A stretch of 64,000 nucleotides of DNA, taken from assembly GCA_023159155.1 (NCBI GenBank), contig JAJNNX010000086.1, forward strand, positions 26,085 to 90,084, written 5' to 3'. Below, piece after piece: positions 33,411 to 44,446 of this stretch (its first letter is position 1; each line of letters begins with the position of its first letter). Source of the stretch: Ustulina deusta (Eukaryota > Ascomycota > Sordariomycetes > Xylariales > Xylariaceae). A program made the position numbers and the translations under genes. The notes under the pieces were generated by a model that was not told where the DNA came from, searched no databases, and saw only the letters and a program-made list of their open reading frames with translations.

Positions 33411-33804
33411 AAAGATGAATGGCGGCCAAAGAAAGTATTAATGAATTAATTGATTGATTGGTTTATTAATCCCGTCATCCAGCCGCTGGGCACGCTCGAT
33501 GCATCGACAATGCCGGCTTATCTAAACTCTTAAAATACACATGCCGGTGCCGTATCTATGACCAGTGTCTGTTATGTACACGGCGGGGGGAGCCATTGGT
33601 TTTGGTGCCGCCGTCGCGATGCGATAAACCAACGCCCTCATAGAACCAAACCAACCCCTGCGTTTCCCAACACGGCCGAGCGCATAACTCCAATTATATG
33701 ACCAGTTCGTAACTCTTCAAACCTGCTGTCTTTTCGAGGAGACGGAATGCGTTGTAGAAGCAGCAGGAGCGGCACTAGGACTAGAGACGGCCTGGCCGCT
33801 ACCA
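33411..33804. other. Convergent intergenic region
   Basis: About 390 bp between the aldolase and SGNH hydrolase 3' ends. I see nothing in it beyond ordinary 3' flanks. Confidence 0.5.
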
Positions 33805-35248
33805 CTACCGAGCTGAATTAGTCGGTTTCGGAGCGGGGGTGTCCGTAGTCTTCGGAGCGGCGGTCGCAGCGACACGACCTATATCTCCATCATACGGCAT
33901 CCCATCCACCGGCCAGCGCAGATACCCTCTCTGGTCAGCCTCCTTCACTGCGTCGGCCAGGATATGGCCCATAATTTCATATCCGTGATCCGTAGGGTGC
34001 GAGCCGTCCGGGCCGATGTCTTGGGCCTCGGGCCGACCCGGGAGGCCTGTCGAGGGATGTAACTCGGCCATCACGACGGTGTTGTTCTCGTATTTCGGTA
34101 ACAGCGCGCGGTACTGCTGGTTGATGTCCAAGATCACGGGCTCCAGATTCGGAACGGTGTTTGTCAGCAGCGTGCTGAATATGACGGTGGAACGTGGCGA
34201 TGTAGCGAGCAAGTAATCGATGAAAGCCTCCAGATCTGCGCCCGCGACGCCGACGTCTCGGTGTTGCAGCGCGTTGTTCGTGCCGATGTTGATGACGAAG
34301 ATGTTCGGCTGCTGCTGGGGCACGACTTGCTTCGCGTGGTCGAAAATCTGGTCACTACAAGCCTCGGTGTCAGCTAATAATCGCCACTTCCAGCGTCAAT
34401 CTGTGAAGGATTTGAAACCGCGAGAAGCGTCCAAGACATGAAAATTTTTTTTATTTTTTTTTTTGGCTCAGGAGAGAGCCTATATACCTCAGATGGAAGC
34501 CACCAAAGCAAGAAGGAAATGGGCCCCGAGAATCACTTACATCCTGTTTCCGCTGTAGGCCTCGAAGTCGTTGTCCGTCATGTCTCCGTTCCGCTGCGAT
34601 CCCACCATGTTGATGGGTGCCCCTAGCTTTGCGAGGTCATCGCGAAGCGTTTTGCGGAAGCCATTCTGGTCGGAGGATCTTAACCCACGAACTATGGACG
34701 CCCCTAAACACATGATTCGTAGCGGCGTGCGGTCCGCAATGCTGCTCGAGTTCTTAGGTTTCCACATTTCCGTTGAGTTCCCATGGTTGCCTTGGTTATC
34801 GCCATTGTCGCCGTTGCCGCTGCCATTGCCATTGCCATTACCACCGTTGTTTCCACCACTACTTGTGCTGTTCTGGCCACCGTCCATGTTGTCGCCGCTG
34901 CCACTACTGCCGTCACCATTGCTGCTGCTGTTGCCACCGCTGCTACCGCCAGCACTACTGCCATTACCGCTACCAAGGGGGGCGCCAAGGTTGCTTTCAT
35001 TGCTGATGCTCTTGTTTCTGTGAGGGGTGAGTTCATGGGTTGCACCAAGAGCTGACAGGTACGTGTTAGAGACCGATTTCTGAGTGAGAGGTAGTTGGGA
35101 GAGGAGCGATAAAATAAGGTAAGAAAGGGTCCCATTTACCAATCAGAACGACTGACAAGACCACGAGGAAGGTCAGCACAGCGATTGCGCGCTTGGTTTT
35201 TAGAAAAGCCAGACGGCCTTGCCCTCGTGAGCGCGACGGTTTCTCCAT
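33805..35248 (-). CDS. Membrane-anchored SGNH/GDSL hydrolase
   Basis: An esterase/acyl-hydrolase of the SGNH fold, 389 residues. Three exons: 35248-35140, 35051-34541 and 34354-33805. Intron 1 (88 bp) ends CTCTAACACGTACCTGTCAG; a nearer AG gives a stop. Intron 2 is 186 bp and holds a T-rich run. A basic N-terminus and one hydrophobic helix (about 20-36, AVLTFLVVLSVVLI) suggest a type II anchor. A Gly/Asn/Ser linker follows (about 60-130), then the catalytic domain: block I IMCLGASIVRG with Ser155 (GASI in place of GDSL), the Gly block SQRNGDM, Asn in NIGTNNAL, and the D-x-x-H block DGSHPTD. The C-terminus is Pro/Thr-rich. The domain probably faces the cell surface or secretory lumen. The ATG at 35248 was chosen because the frame further upstream has only a GTG. 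Confidence 0.85.
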
Positions 35249-36228
35249 GTGGCTTGACTTTTTTCCTCTTTTTTCTTTTTTTTTTCTTGGTCTACCCACG
35301 CAAACATATATTTAAAAGAATGGACGTGGCTTATTACCAAAGCCAAAAAAAAATAGAGGTTGTACAGAGAATACCAGGACTGGCACCTGGCGAGACGGCG
35401 GGCTGAGGGAATGCTTATTACTTATTGAATGCGGTCTCCGCACTCACAGGCTGACCGTGTGCACATCTTCCACATAGGGTGGTATGCAGCGAATAAATTT
35501 GATAGGTCCCTATAGGCAGGCAATGAGTGTCGCATTCGAGTCTTCATCGTGGATGGTTAGTCGATATTACTACAATATTCTCCTAGGCTGCAACTATTTG
35601 TTCTATGCAGTGTACTTACACTAGTTCACCGCGAGGTTCGACGCAGTTGGCCTAGACGCCTCTTCATCTTGATTGCGGTGGAACCAGATGTAGGTCTTCG
35701 GCACAGTTTCCTAATTTTGCTGCGCCATTGATGGCTGCGCCGCAGGGATGCCGACGTTTCTGAGACGTGCCAATGTCGATTCTGCGTTCAATGCCTATCT
35801 AGAGATGGCAAATTCTGTCATGGATAGCAGGACTTTATAGTGTTGGGGTGGTGCAGCAGTATGCGATCTATCATAGGTAGCAGTGTAGTGTAATGGGGTG
35901 TGCAGCACAGACGTTCTCCTGAATTGAGCAATCTAAATATCTCCATTTGACGCAGCTGAAAAAAATACGCCGTAAAGCAACAGCACAGGCCCACGAGCCC
36001 CCTGGCGATACCTACGCCGTTTTCGCTGTATCCCTGCTGCATTGGTCAGCAGAGTGACCATCAGCGTGTGATTCTGGAACCCTGCTCGACACTCGAAGCA
36101 ACCTACCCTAGCACTAGGGTTTCTTTGAGATTTTGGTATGAGGGTGGGTAGGTATCTATTTCGCCATTGAGATTGATGCTGAGCCGACCTGCAGCAACCA
36201 TGTAGGCGCGAGCAGGACTATTTTTGAA
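35249..36228. other. Intergenic region of 1 kb
   Basis: 5' flank of the SGNH gene and 3' flank of the small Nudix gene. It contains repeated GTGTAGTGTAATGG-like words near 35840-35900. No gene is supported. Confidence 0.5.
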
Positions 36229-36973
36229 CTACCTACCAACCTGTACAGGGAGAACCAAGTCCCCATAATCCTGTATCAGGCTTCTTATGGGCAGAAAGCA
36301 CTTCTTATCAGCCCACTCTGACGCTGTGTCATCGTGATGTTTGGTCCATAGCCGTATTTCGTCCCAGCTTCTCCAGTGCCAGCCTTCGCATTTGTTGGGT
36401 TCCATGGTCTGCAGTATCTCGTCAGCGTACAGCATTCCACGCTGTCTCCCATGTTGCCATCATAGATATTTGTTTGTTGAAGTTGATAGGGGTGCTACCA
36501 AAGCTCTGGCATCACGATGAGAGGAAGCGGGCATGCAACTCACGTGAGGCTGAGCATCTGTGTCCTCCATGATGCACTGCACGAATATAGTGATATAATG
36601 TTTCGATGCGGCATCGAACACGTCATTTGTCACGGCGACGACCTTGACGCCCTTGACCCGTAACGCGGTCTCCTCTAGGGTTTCTCGCTCAGCGCACGTG
36701 AAGAACGACTCGCCCATTTCGAGGTGTCCACCGGGGAAGGCCCACGATCCTGCAGATTCTTTCGTCAGCACGCAACGAACCCTCTCCTTTCTTATCTGTC
36801 GCTGTCCATAAGCGGCAGTGGGTAGAAGAAGCATGCACCGTGTGCAGAAATGGGAAATGGGCGCGCTTACCAGCGCCGTGGCTCCCCGCTCGCTTCCCAA
36901 TAACAAGCTCCCCCTTCGCGTTGCAGATGATGGCTGCAATGCCGACGCGGGGGTTTGGTGGGGCTGCGGCCAT
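36229..36973 (-). CDS. Nudix hydrolase (NUDT15/MutT-like)
   Basis: A small Nudix nucleotide-diphosphate hydrolase, 162 residues, probably cytosolic. Three exons: 36973-36871, 36749-36544 and 36408-36229; introns are 121 and 135 bp with CTGAC-type branch sites. Splicing puts the Nudix box together from Gly42: G-x5-E48-x7-R56-E57-x-x-E60-E61, seen as GGHLEMGESFFTCAERETLE. The usual Gly after E-E is Ala63. The SWAFPGGHLEMGE context and the EPNKCEGWHWRSW region resemble NUDT15-type proteins, which act on (oxidised or modified) nucleotides; substrate assignment is inference. The C-terminal helix region is complete. No targeting sequence is seen. Confidence 0.88.
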
Positions 36974-37582
36974 GATTGTCGAATTCTACCGGTAGTGTAT
37001 GTGAAATCTGCGAATGGCAACTGATGAAATCTTGAATAACTCGAATGAAGAATGAATGAATGCAGTGAATCAAGTAGGGAACCAGGACGACGTTTATAGC
37101 CAATTCATCGTCACGGAGCAGCCGGCAGTGCAAGTCAGACAGTCATGAAGAGCGGGGGTTGCCGGTTCGCTGGTAGGCACTAAGTAAACGCAGGTAGTAC
37201 AGGTAGGCTACGGTAGGTAGTATAGTAAGGCAGAGAGGCAAACAAACCCCAAGGTAAAATCCGCCCACCACGATCCACAGACGCAGGCGGCTTTTTTTAC
37301 AATTGCAGGAGGCATAAATAAGCCCGTGTACAATCAATCACTTGCACAACGAGAATGGATTTTTCAAGTGTAAGATCTGCGAGTCTCGATTTCTGTCGGC
37401 AGTCTAGATTACCACATACCCAATGGATAATCCAATTCCTCAATCCAATCCAAAAGAATACTTAGGCATGAACACCGCCTCGCAAGGCAGCCTCCGAAAA
37501 ACCAAACACAACTGGAGGCCTTGCCTACCTTAGACAGGCACACTGACACAACGCCGTTCTCCTCGCTACGTGCAACATAATC
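36974..37582. other. Intergenic region
   Basis: Between the two Nudix genes, which are on the same strand. It is rich in GGTAGG/TAGGTA words (for example 37190-37225). No gene is seen. Confidence 0.5.
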
Positions 37583-38770
37583 TCACAACTTCGACAATGC
37601 CTCCTCTCTCGCCTTGGCCTCTCTTTCCTCCGCAAGGACCTCTTCTCTCCCTCTCACCTCGACGTGAGTCGGCCCGCCCTTCCCAAAGTGAACCAGCACG
37701 ACTCTCTCCCAGTCGCCGCCGCGACCGCTCCCCTTGAGCTCGGCGCCCGGCTTATCCAGCCCGAGGATGGCCCGCCGATCCCCATGCCGCAAGCCGAGCA
37801 TGACGGGACTAATCACCTTGTCGGCCCAGGGGATGCGCGAAGTCGGGTGCCCCTCGGCCTTGGGGTGCGTGGCCGTAGGCACGGTGCGCAAGAACACGCG
37901 CAGCGCCTCGCGTTGCGCGCCGTAGTATTCCGTCGCTTGCGAGGGCTCGAGGTCCGCGGGTGCGCCCGCGAGGAAGCGCGCGAGCAGATGCAGCAGGAAG
38001 TGCTGCGGCGGGAAGAGGACGAGGTCGCCGCGGCCCTGCCTCTCGAGCCAGGCCGCGACGTCGTCGAAGTGCGCCGCCGTGATCTCGGCCCCGCCGTCCG
38101 CCGTCGGGATCAGCGCCTCGCTCTGCGCCGCCGACAGCACCGCGTCCGCGCTCGTCTCTACCGGCAGCATGTACACGTACATCTGCGTGGTGAACCGCCT
38201 CGGCTGCCCGTGCGGCGTTATCCAGCGCGTGAAGGGGAGTAAACCCTCTGATGAATGAATTGCGTAGTTAGTTAGTTCGCCGATGGCCCGGCCCAATGCG
38301 CGTGGTGAACACCGAGGCTAGCGGCCTTTTCTGGCTTACGTACCTGTGTCGGCAACCCCGCCCACGCTCTCCAGCCACTTCCCAAAGCTGATACCGTTCG
38401 CATAGATGGCCTTGCGCGCCTCGTCGCGCTCCGAGGTAGGTAGGTTCAGCAATGGTCCGTCTTTGCTGCCCTTCCGCGCAAGTAGAATCCCGCTCTCTTC
38501 AAAGGTCTCGCGGATCGCGCCGAGCCTGTAAGCGAGGGAGTCCTCGTGGCGCCTGGCGTCGCCGGCCGGCGGGACGGCGCCGTCGTGGAAGTCTGAAAGG
38601 TTGCCCCCTGGGAAGACATGCGCCGACGCGAACGATGTCGAAGTCTTGACTCGACGAAGTAGTAAGACTTGGTTTGTGGGCGAGACGAGTATGATGCTTG
38701 AGCTGGGGCGGGGCTCAGCAGGCGTCTTGACTTTTGCCGACGAGCTGGACGCCCGAGTTACCTTCGGCAT
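37583..38770 (-). CDS. Peroxisomal Nudix hydrolase (NUDT19-like acyl-CoA diphosphatase)
   Basis: A Nudix protein of the NUDT19/RP2p type, 363 residues. Two exons: 38770-38344 and 38247-37583; the 96 bp intron joins ADTE-GLLPFTRWITP. The Nudix region starts at HVFPGG (51-56) and, after an insertion, continues RETFEESGIL (87-96); such an insertion is typical of this subfamily. The GLLPFTRWITP motif and the C-terminal Q-x-x-x-L-L segment (FPPQHFLLHLLARF) also fit. The protein ends in Ser-Lys-Leu, a perfect type 1 peroxisomal signal. Family members cleave CoA and acyl-CoA to 4'-phosphopantetheine products inside peroxisomes. The start was set at MPKVTRASS because homology begins soon after, but the frame stays open to an ATG at 39073 (101 more residues). 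Confidence 0.86.
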
Positions 38771-39586
38771 CGTAGATGTACCATGAAAATAAATTGATAC
38801 TTTGACCGAACTTTGGACGGCGTTTACTCCAGGTCGCCTTTGTAGCCGTTCGGGACACGACCCCGTCGTGTAGTAGCGAACCAAACTCCCTTCCAAGACT
38901 CGTTTCCCGTGTCTCCAATTCTCGGTGTGTATTCCGTGTCGTGTATTGCTATTCGCTAAACAGGGGATTTTTGAGGCTGAAGAAATTAGTGACTGCATGT
39001 CTCCGGCTACAATTGAATCGGGAGGCCGGGGTGATACCGCGGGCACCGAGAGATGAGGAGTGCGTGAGAACATGCCGAGGTTTAGCAAGGGTAGGTGGCC
39101 GAAAGAGTTGATCCACTCGGCGCTAATCCTGGCATTGTCATCAACCCCTTGAGTTGGAAGTCAACTTCCTATGCGTAGACACAGCTTGGCCACAAACGTT
39201 GAAAGGAGATTTCTTCAATATGTGTTGAATTATGAAGTCGTATCGTTTGCTAGAAAAGGCGAGATCACAAGCGGCGACACTGCAGTTCTCACAACAACTC
39301 GACTCCTGCCAATTAATTCCAATTTCTCCCCCTTCCTAGTAAAAGCCACAATTTTGCGACATAATCCGAGCTTGTCAATGAAGTATTAATGTTGAGTATA
39401 CCCAAAACCAACAATGTGTTCCAAATCTAGCCTATACTATCATGTACAAAAGTGAACCATAAAACTAAAATGATTAGAGCAAAATGCCGGGTCGCTCCCG
39501 GCAAATTAGTCGAATGACTGGGAAGAAGTGCGAACACCAGTGTGAGCTATTCGCAGAACAGAGAACCTAGATCTGTGAAGAATAGA
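38771..39586. other. Intergenic region, includes possible N-terminal extension
   Basis: The part to 39073 is an open frame continuous with the peroxisomal Nudix gene and may be coding or 5' leader. From there to 39586 (the photolyase 3' end) I see no feature. Confidence 0.5.
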
Positions 39587-41571
39587 TCATGCCGTATCGC
39601 GTCCAAGACCGGCCTTATACACCCTAAGTGCCCGATCCCGACAATCCTTATGATTCACAATAGGTTCAGGATATCCGGCCTTCTTCGCCTGCGCCGCGAC
39701 TCCCCTCCCATATGGGTCGTGGATAGCCTTCCCCTTGACGTCGCCGAGTTCGGGAACCCATTTACGGATATAAGCGCCCTCGGGATCGAACTTCTCACTC
39801 TGGAGCAGCGGGTTGAAGATTCGGAAGTACGGCTGCGGATCAACTCCGACTGATGCACTAAATCCCCAGCCGCCGTTATTCGAGGCGAAGTCGCCGTCGA
39901 TCAAATGCTCCATGAAGAAGCGCTCCCCCATGCGCCAGTCGATCAGCAGGTCCTTGGAAAGGAATGAGGCGACGATCATCCGGCAGCGGTTGTGCATGTA
40001 TCCCATGCTCAGGAGTTGGCGCATGGCTGCGTCTACGATCGGGAAGCCGGTGCGCCCTTCACACCAGGCAGCGAAATGTGTGGCGTTGTAGGACCATTCG
40101 ATGTTTGAATATTCGGGCTTGAATGGCTTGTTCATGCTAGCGGATAGTGTTAGCAGAGCTATTTCCACATGGGTGCGGCATAATAGCTCATGACATACCA
40201 GATATATGGCCAATTCACTAGAACGTGCTTGTAGAAATCCCTCCAAGCCACCTCACTGATCCATGTCTGGATACCCTGATTCCCAGCATCAAGCTTCTTC
40301 GTCTTATTCCGATCCCTAGCGGTGCGGATAGCCGTCCTCGCGCTAAGGGTCCCCGCCGCAAGGTGTACTGATATCGATGCCGTTGAAGCTTGGGCGGGAA
40401 AGTTCCGCCGCTCGGTATATTGACCAATCCTTTCTTCGCAGAACTTGTCCAGCCTGGCGACTGCTTCGTGTTCGCCTGCAGGCCAGAGAGCATGGAGTCG
40501 TTTGGCATCTTTGTCGGACAATCTCTTGTTCTCTGGTGTGTCGGGTATATCACAGTCGAAAAGTGCTGCCACTTTGTCTCGGGCGTCGGGCGGATTTCTT
40601 GATGGCGGTTCAAAGGTGTTGAGGAGTTCTGGGTTCGCGTGCACATGGGCAACCCATGATCGATACCAAGGAGTGTATACGGCATACTGCTTTCCACTGC
40701 CTGAGCGCAGCGCCCCAGGCGGTACGACGCAAGTGTCGTGGAATACCTCCATGGCCAATCCGCGTTCCGTACACAATTTTACCATGTGGGCTTCTCTCCG
40801 AAGCTCGTCTACTTCATACTCTATGTTGGCGAAGAGGTGGCCTGCGCCCCATTCCTCCATGAAGTCGACAATTCGGTCGGGTATCTCTTTCCGCTTTTCT
40901 ACTGTCTCCACAAATAACGGGATATCCAGGGCGGCTAGGTTCTCTTTGAGGATATGTAGGGTCCGCATCATAAAATCTACACGAACCGGTGCTGTTGGAT
41001 GCGCCTCGAAGTCTTGCGGACTCAATACGTAGATGCAGATCAAGGGGATCCCAGCCTCGCGAGCCTTCTCGCTAGCCTCCCATAGCGCGCGATTATCGGT
41101 GATTCGTAAATCCATCTTGAACCAATGCACGACAGCATCTTTAACTTGAACATTCTTCCGCACTTTGCTTGTCTCTTCAAGGGCAGCGGTAAGCTGCTCC
41201 ATAGGACGGGGAATCTCATTGTTGTTGTAGGCTTGCGCTCGTGCATTGCTCATTTCGTGCGGATAGTATTTGCGAAGTACGATGCCATTCTCTTCAGCTT
41301 CCTCAAAGAAGGGATGTGGCGCGCGTAAAGGATCAGATGTGGCATTCTCTCGCTTCGATTTCTTGGCACCAGCGGTGTTTTCAGAGTCGCCGTCAACCAC
41401 GGCTTTCCGCTTGGAAGCAGTCTTGAAAGGCATGGCGTTGCGGACACGGATTTGGGACGGAACAAGCACACTACTTCCGCCGCGGGCTGTTGTTTGGCGT
41501 TGTTGGAACGCTGGTCGATGAGCGTAGGTACCAAGATGCAGCACAACTCGACTACATGGACGGATAAACAT
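39587..41571 (-). CDS. phr1: Class I CPD photolyase
   Basis: A DNA repair flavoprotein that splits cyclobutane pyrimidine dimers with blue light, 640 residues. Two exons: 41571-40199 and 40136-39587. The 62 bp intron (GTATGT..CCGCTAG) gives the family sequence NWPYICMNKPFKPEY across the junction. The antenna domain starts near residue 144 (VVHWFKMDLRITDNRAL). The FAD/DNA-binding domain contains GIQTWISEVAWRDFY, MRQLLSMGYMHNRCRM and NNGGWGFSASVGVDPQPYF, which places it with class I CPD photolyases and not DASH cryptochromes. Two in-frame starts are possible. Met1 begins an Arg-rich, acid-poor leader suited to mitochondria. Met47 (MPFKTASKRKAV) starts just before two basic NLS-like clusters (53-56 and 70-74). 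Confidence 0.93.
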
Positions 41572-41756
41572 AGGCGAGAAATATCATGGACGGCCTCAGT
41601 TCACATTGGGAGATCTGCCTGGGAAGAGCTTAGGAAAGGTCAGGGTGCACATTGCGTTTAATGCGGCTCGCATGTTCGTTCTTTTAGCTGCTCTTCTCGA
41701 TGACGCACAAGACATCCTGTTCCGTAGATCGAGCCGCACTGGTTCCGTTGGCTCGT

Positions 41757-42371
41757 TCAGTGGCTGGCGCTAGTAGGTAGGTAGCCATAGCCAACGTCGG
41801 CATGGGCCCCTCCCATTTTCTGTAAGAGTATCGAAAATCTGTTGCCCGAAACATGTTGACACTTACATAGCTCTCCTGTTTCATCCATTTTCCCAGAGCG
41901 CCATTTGAGTGCCCACGCGTTGTCGCTGCTGTTTGGTCGGTAGATGTGGCTCAGTCCCTCCAATCTAAGTAAGTCGAAGTAGGTAGCAACCTTACGGCGA
42001 TCGAGATGTGGCTTAGCGACATGTACAGTCCACCTGCATACTGTATTGCCAGCCACGACCCATTGTTGGGCATCGCATGATGCAATCATTGCTGGTCCGC
42101 CCTCATCATCTTTCATTCCTTGTCTTGCTCGAATGGAAAACACAACTGCACTAGAATAGGCCGTTAACCATTCGATAGCGTTGTCCCGAATGTATCCTGC
42201 CCCCCCCTCCCGGGCTTCCTTGGTTGGTCCGGCTCGCAATGCTTCAATGTCTTGTACTATACCCAACGCGTGTTTCGTCGCGGTAGCACGAACATGAGAA
42301 GATACTACCGAGGTAGGTCCTTCAGGGAATACAAGTGCACATATTCTGTATCCCTTCCATGGCCAATTCAT
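41757..42371 (-). CDS. Hypothetical protein, orphan
   Basis: An open frame of 204 codons from ATG 42371. I recognise no family, signal peptide or membrane segment. The middle reads like a folded domain (AIEWLTAYSSAVVFSIRARQ, AQQWVVAGNTVCRWTVHVAK). Near the 3' end there is a good intron-like stretch (GTAAGTGTCAAC..CTCTTACAG, 41830-41878). Splicing it would create a TAA at the junction, shortening the protein to about 168 residues ending ..DETGEL. Either form is possible. The head-to-head amidase gene starts 170 bp away and the photolyase start lies beyond its 3' end. Confidence 0.45.
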   Translation of the reverse strand: MNWPWKGYRICALVFPEGPTSVVSSHVRATATKHALGIVQDIEALRAGPTKEAREGGAGYIRDNAIEWLTAYSSAVVFSIRARQGMKDDEGGPAMIASCDAQQWVVAGNTVCRWTVHVAKPHLDRRKVATYFDLLRLEGLSHIYRPNSSDNAWALKWRSGKMDETGELCKCQHVSGNRFSILLQKMGGAHADVGYGYLPTSASH

Positions 42372-42544
42372 CTACTCCCTTGACGACAATCACGTGACTC
42401 CATCCTACTGCCTGTTCATGGTGGGAAACACACGTCGCGCTAGCCGAACCTGAAGCGGCAGTGCGAGTCTAGATAGATAATGCCGTTCCTGACTTCCCAA
42501 GCAATCGTCCTGTTGTATTGAACTTGTGGTGTAGAGGACGCATC

Positions 42545-43844
42545 ATGTCGACGCCAGCAGCTTATGCGGAACCCATCCCACGCTTCACCATCGACTTAGC
42601 CAAGCCCCCTCGTGCGCGATACCATGAGGTAGTACGGGACTTTGGACCGCGTATGCGTTCTCTTACGGCCCTGTTTGACGGTCTGCTGTCAATATTCATC
42701 GCGTCCACGTGGCTGCGATCGATCGTGATCGGACTGTCTAAGGTCTGCCTTCGTCGGGTCTATGATGAGGAGGAGAATGAGGAGATCAAGGGCATCTCGG
42801 CCGCGTCAGGTGTGCCGCTATACTTGCTTGTTGCCCTAAATAACCTCCTTGACTGCCTGTTGGGCTGTACGTCTGGCGCTGTACCTATCTCGCCCAGTAA
42901 GACCTCGCGACAAGCTGGTGATGAGACAAGGCTCTTGCACTTCAGAGCCTTAGATTGGGGTATGGACGAGCTGCGAGATTTGCTCGTCGTACTAGAATTT
43001 GTGGACTCAGCATCGGGCAATCCAAGCCGTGTTATTGCACGATCAATCACCTATGCTGGATTTGTTGGCTTCTTGACGGTAGTTGGGTATGTATACAATT
43101 GAGATGTACAAGGGAATGCGTCCTTGTTTAGCACGAAGAAGCTCACAATGTCGTAGACCGGGACTTTCTATATCTCTAAATCAACGGGCCAGCCACGACT
43201 GTCCCAGCAGAAAACTTCGCTGGCATCAGCTCATGGTGCTGTTTGGAAAGCGGAAATCAATTGGTTCAATTGTGCGGTCGTTCACGTTGCATCCTTCCCA
43301 ACCAATCCATGGAGCAGAAGATACTGCAGGTAGCCCAGTTTCCCGATTTGTAAAACGGGCAACGACTCTTGCCGTTATACCAAGTGCTCCTTGTTACCTG
43401 ATTCTCTGTGATGGTCGGGAAGTTGCGGTTATCGTTAAGGATTATATCACAGGCACTGTCCGATCGACAAATGGGTTCATAGCGCAGACAAACCATGATC
43501 CCGGGGATGATGCAGAGGGTACAGCCCAAAAACACGAGACAACTAGACGAGACCGACGTGAAGCGATTACATCGTCATTCGGAATTGAAGGCTGGGTAGA
43601 GGAATCAGTCGATAGGCTAGAATGTCTCCAAAAGAAATGGGACTGTCTTGAACGTAAGTTTCGAGCGAAAAATTCGACAGCATCCCTTAGAGCAACGCCG
43701 AGCATCACCGAAAAGACACTACGGAAATGGATTTCCGACTACCCGACACTCAACGAGTGCACTCACTTCACTTCTATTCTCGATCCGGCGACGGGCCAAA
43801 TTCGATGGCTCATAAGGGGGCCACTGGACGACTCTGAATGGTAA
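42545..43844 (+). CDS. Acid ceramidase/NAAA-like N-acyl amidase
   Basis: An Ntn-hydrolase-type amidase related to acid ceramidase and N-acylethanolamine-hydrolysing acid amidase, 409 residues. Two exons: 42545-43086 and 43157-43844; the 70 bp intron splits a Gly codon (FLTVVG-PGLSISLN). The likely catalytic Cys108 lies in LLGCTSGAV, where family members are autocleaved. RALDWGMDELRDLLVVLEF and SITYAGFVGF, then LSISLNQR and HPSQPIHGAED, follow the family order. The first ATG in the frame is 42545. I see no clear signal peptide, although the animal enzymes are lysosomal. The N-terminal region has a hydrophobic segment at about 41-64. The substrate is presumably a fatty-acid amide or ceramide; this is inferred from the family. 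Confidence 0.82.
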
Positions 43845-44446
43845 TATATACTCCCCGAGCATTGAGTTTTTAAAAAAATAGAGGGAGCTTCTCTATGCAA
43901 GTTAGCCTTATCAACATGTTGACCATACTCTACATTTCGCATCACATGATGGATTTGCCTTATACAGAGGTGGGACAAGTAAATGCACGCAGGGTCAAGA
44001 CATTGTAGGAGAAGAACTCTGGATGTATATGTATGACCCGTATCTGTGCCGTGACGAACAGCTCAAACACCACAGCTTTTTCAAGGCCATAACTCGATCT
44101 CCGGCACGGAGACTATCAAAGTAGTCCCAGACTCCTCGCCCATAGATTCACTCGGAGGTGGATGCGAGAAGACTTAACCAGCCGCGAAAGGGATTCGTCA
44201 CCACCAAAAACTATACACGGCTCAAGCATCGAGTATTGGGGATGATTTTGTTCGTATTGTCATCGTATCCGGGGTCGTATTAGGACGGCCGTGTTTCTTT
44301 ATCGACTAAGCTGTAAATTCCACACGTCTTGCCATGTCGACCTAACCATGAATTTCCCATGAACGCCGTTACCTACGTAGCCTGCTATTAGAAATATCAC
44401 CAGACCACCAATTTTGCAGATAAACATACCACCAGTAAGAAATCCT
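43845..44446. other. Convergent intergenic region
   Basis: About 600 bp between the 3' ends of the amidase and rps21 genes. I see nothing specific in it. Confidence 0.5.

Noticed and set aside
34571..35023. 150-codon Pro/Leu-rich frame opposite the SGNH gene
   Set aside because: It is the complement of the Gly/Asn/Ser linker repeat.
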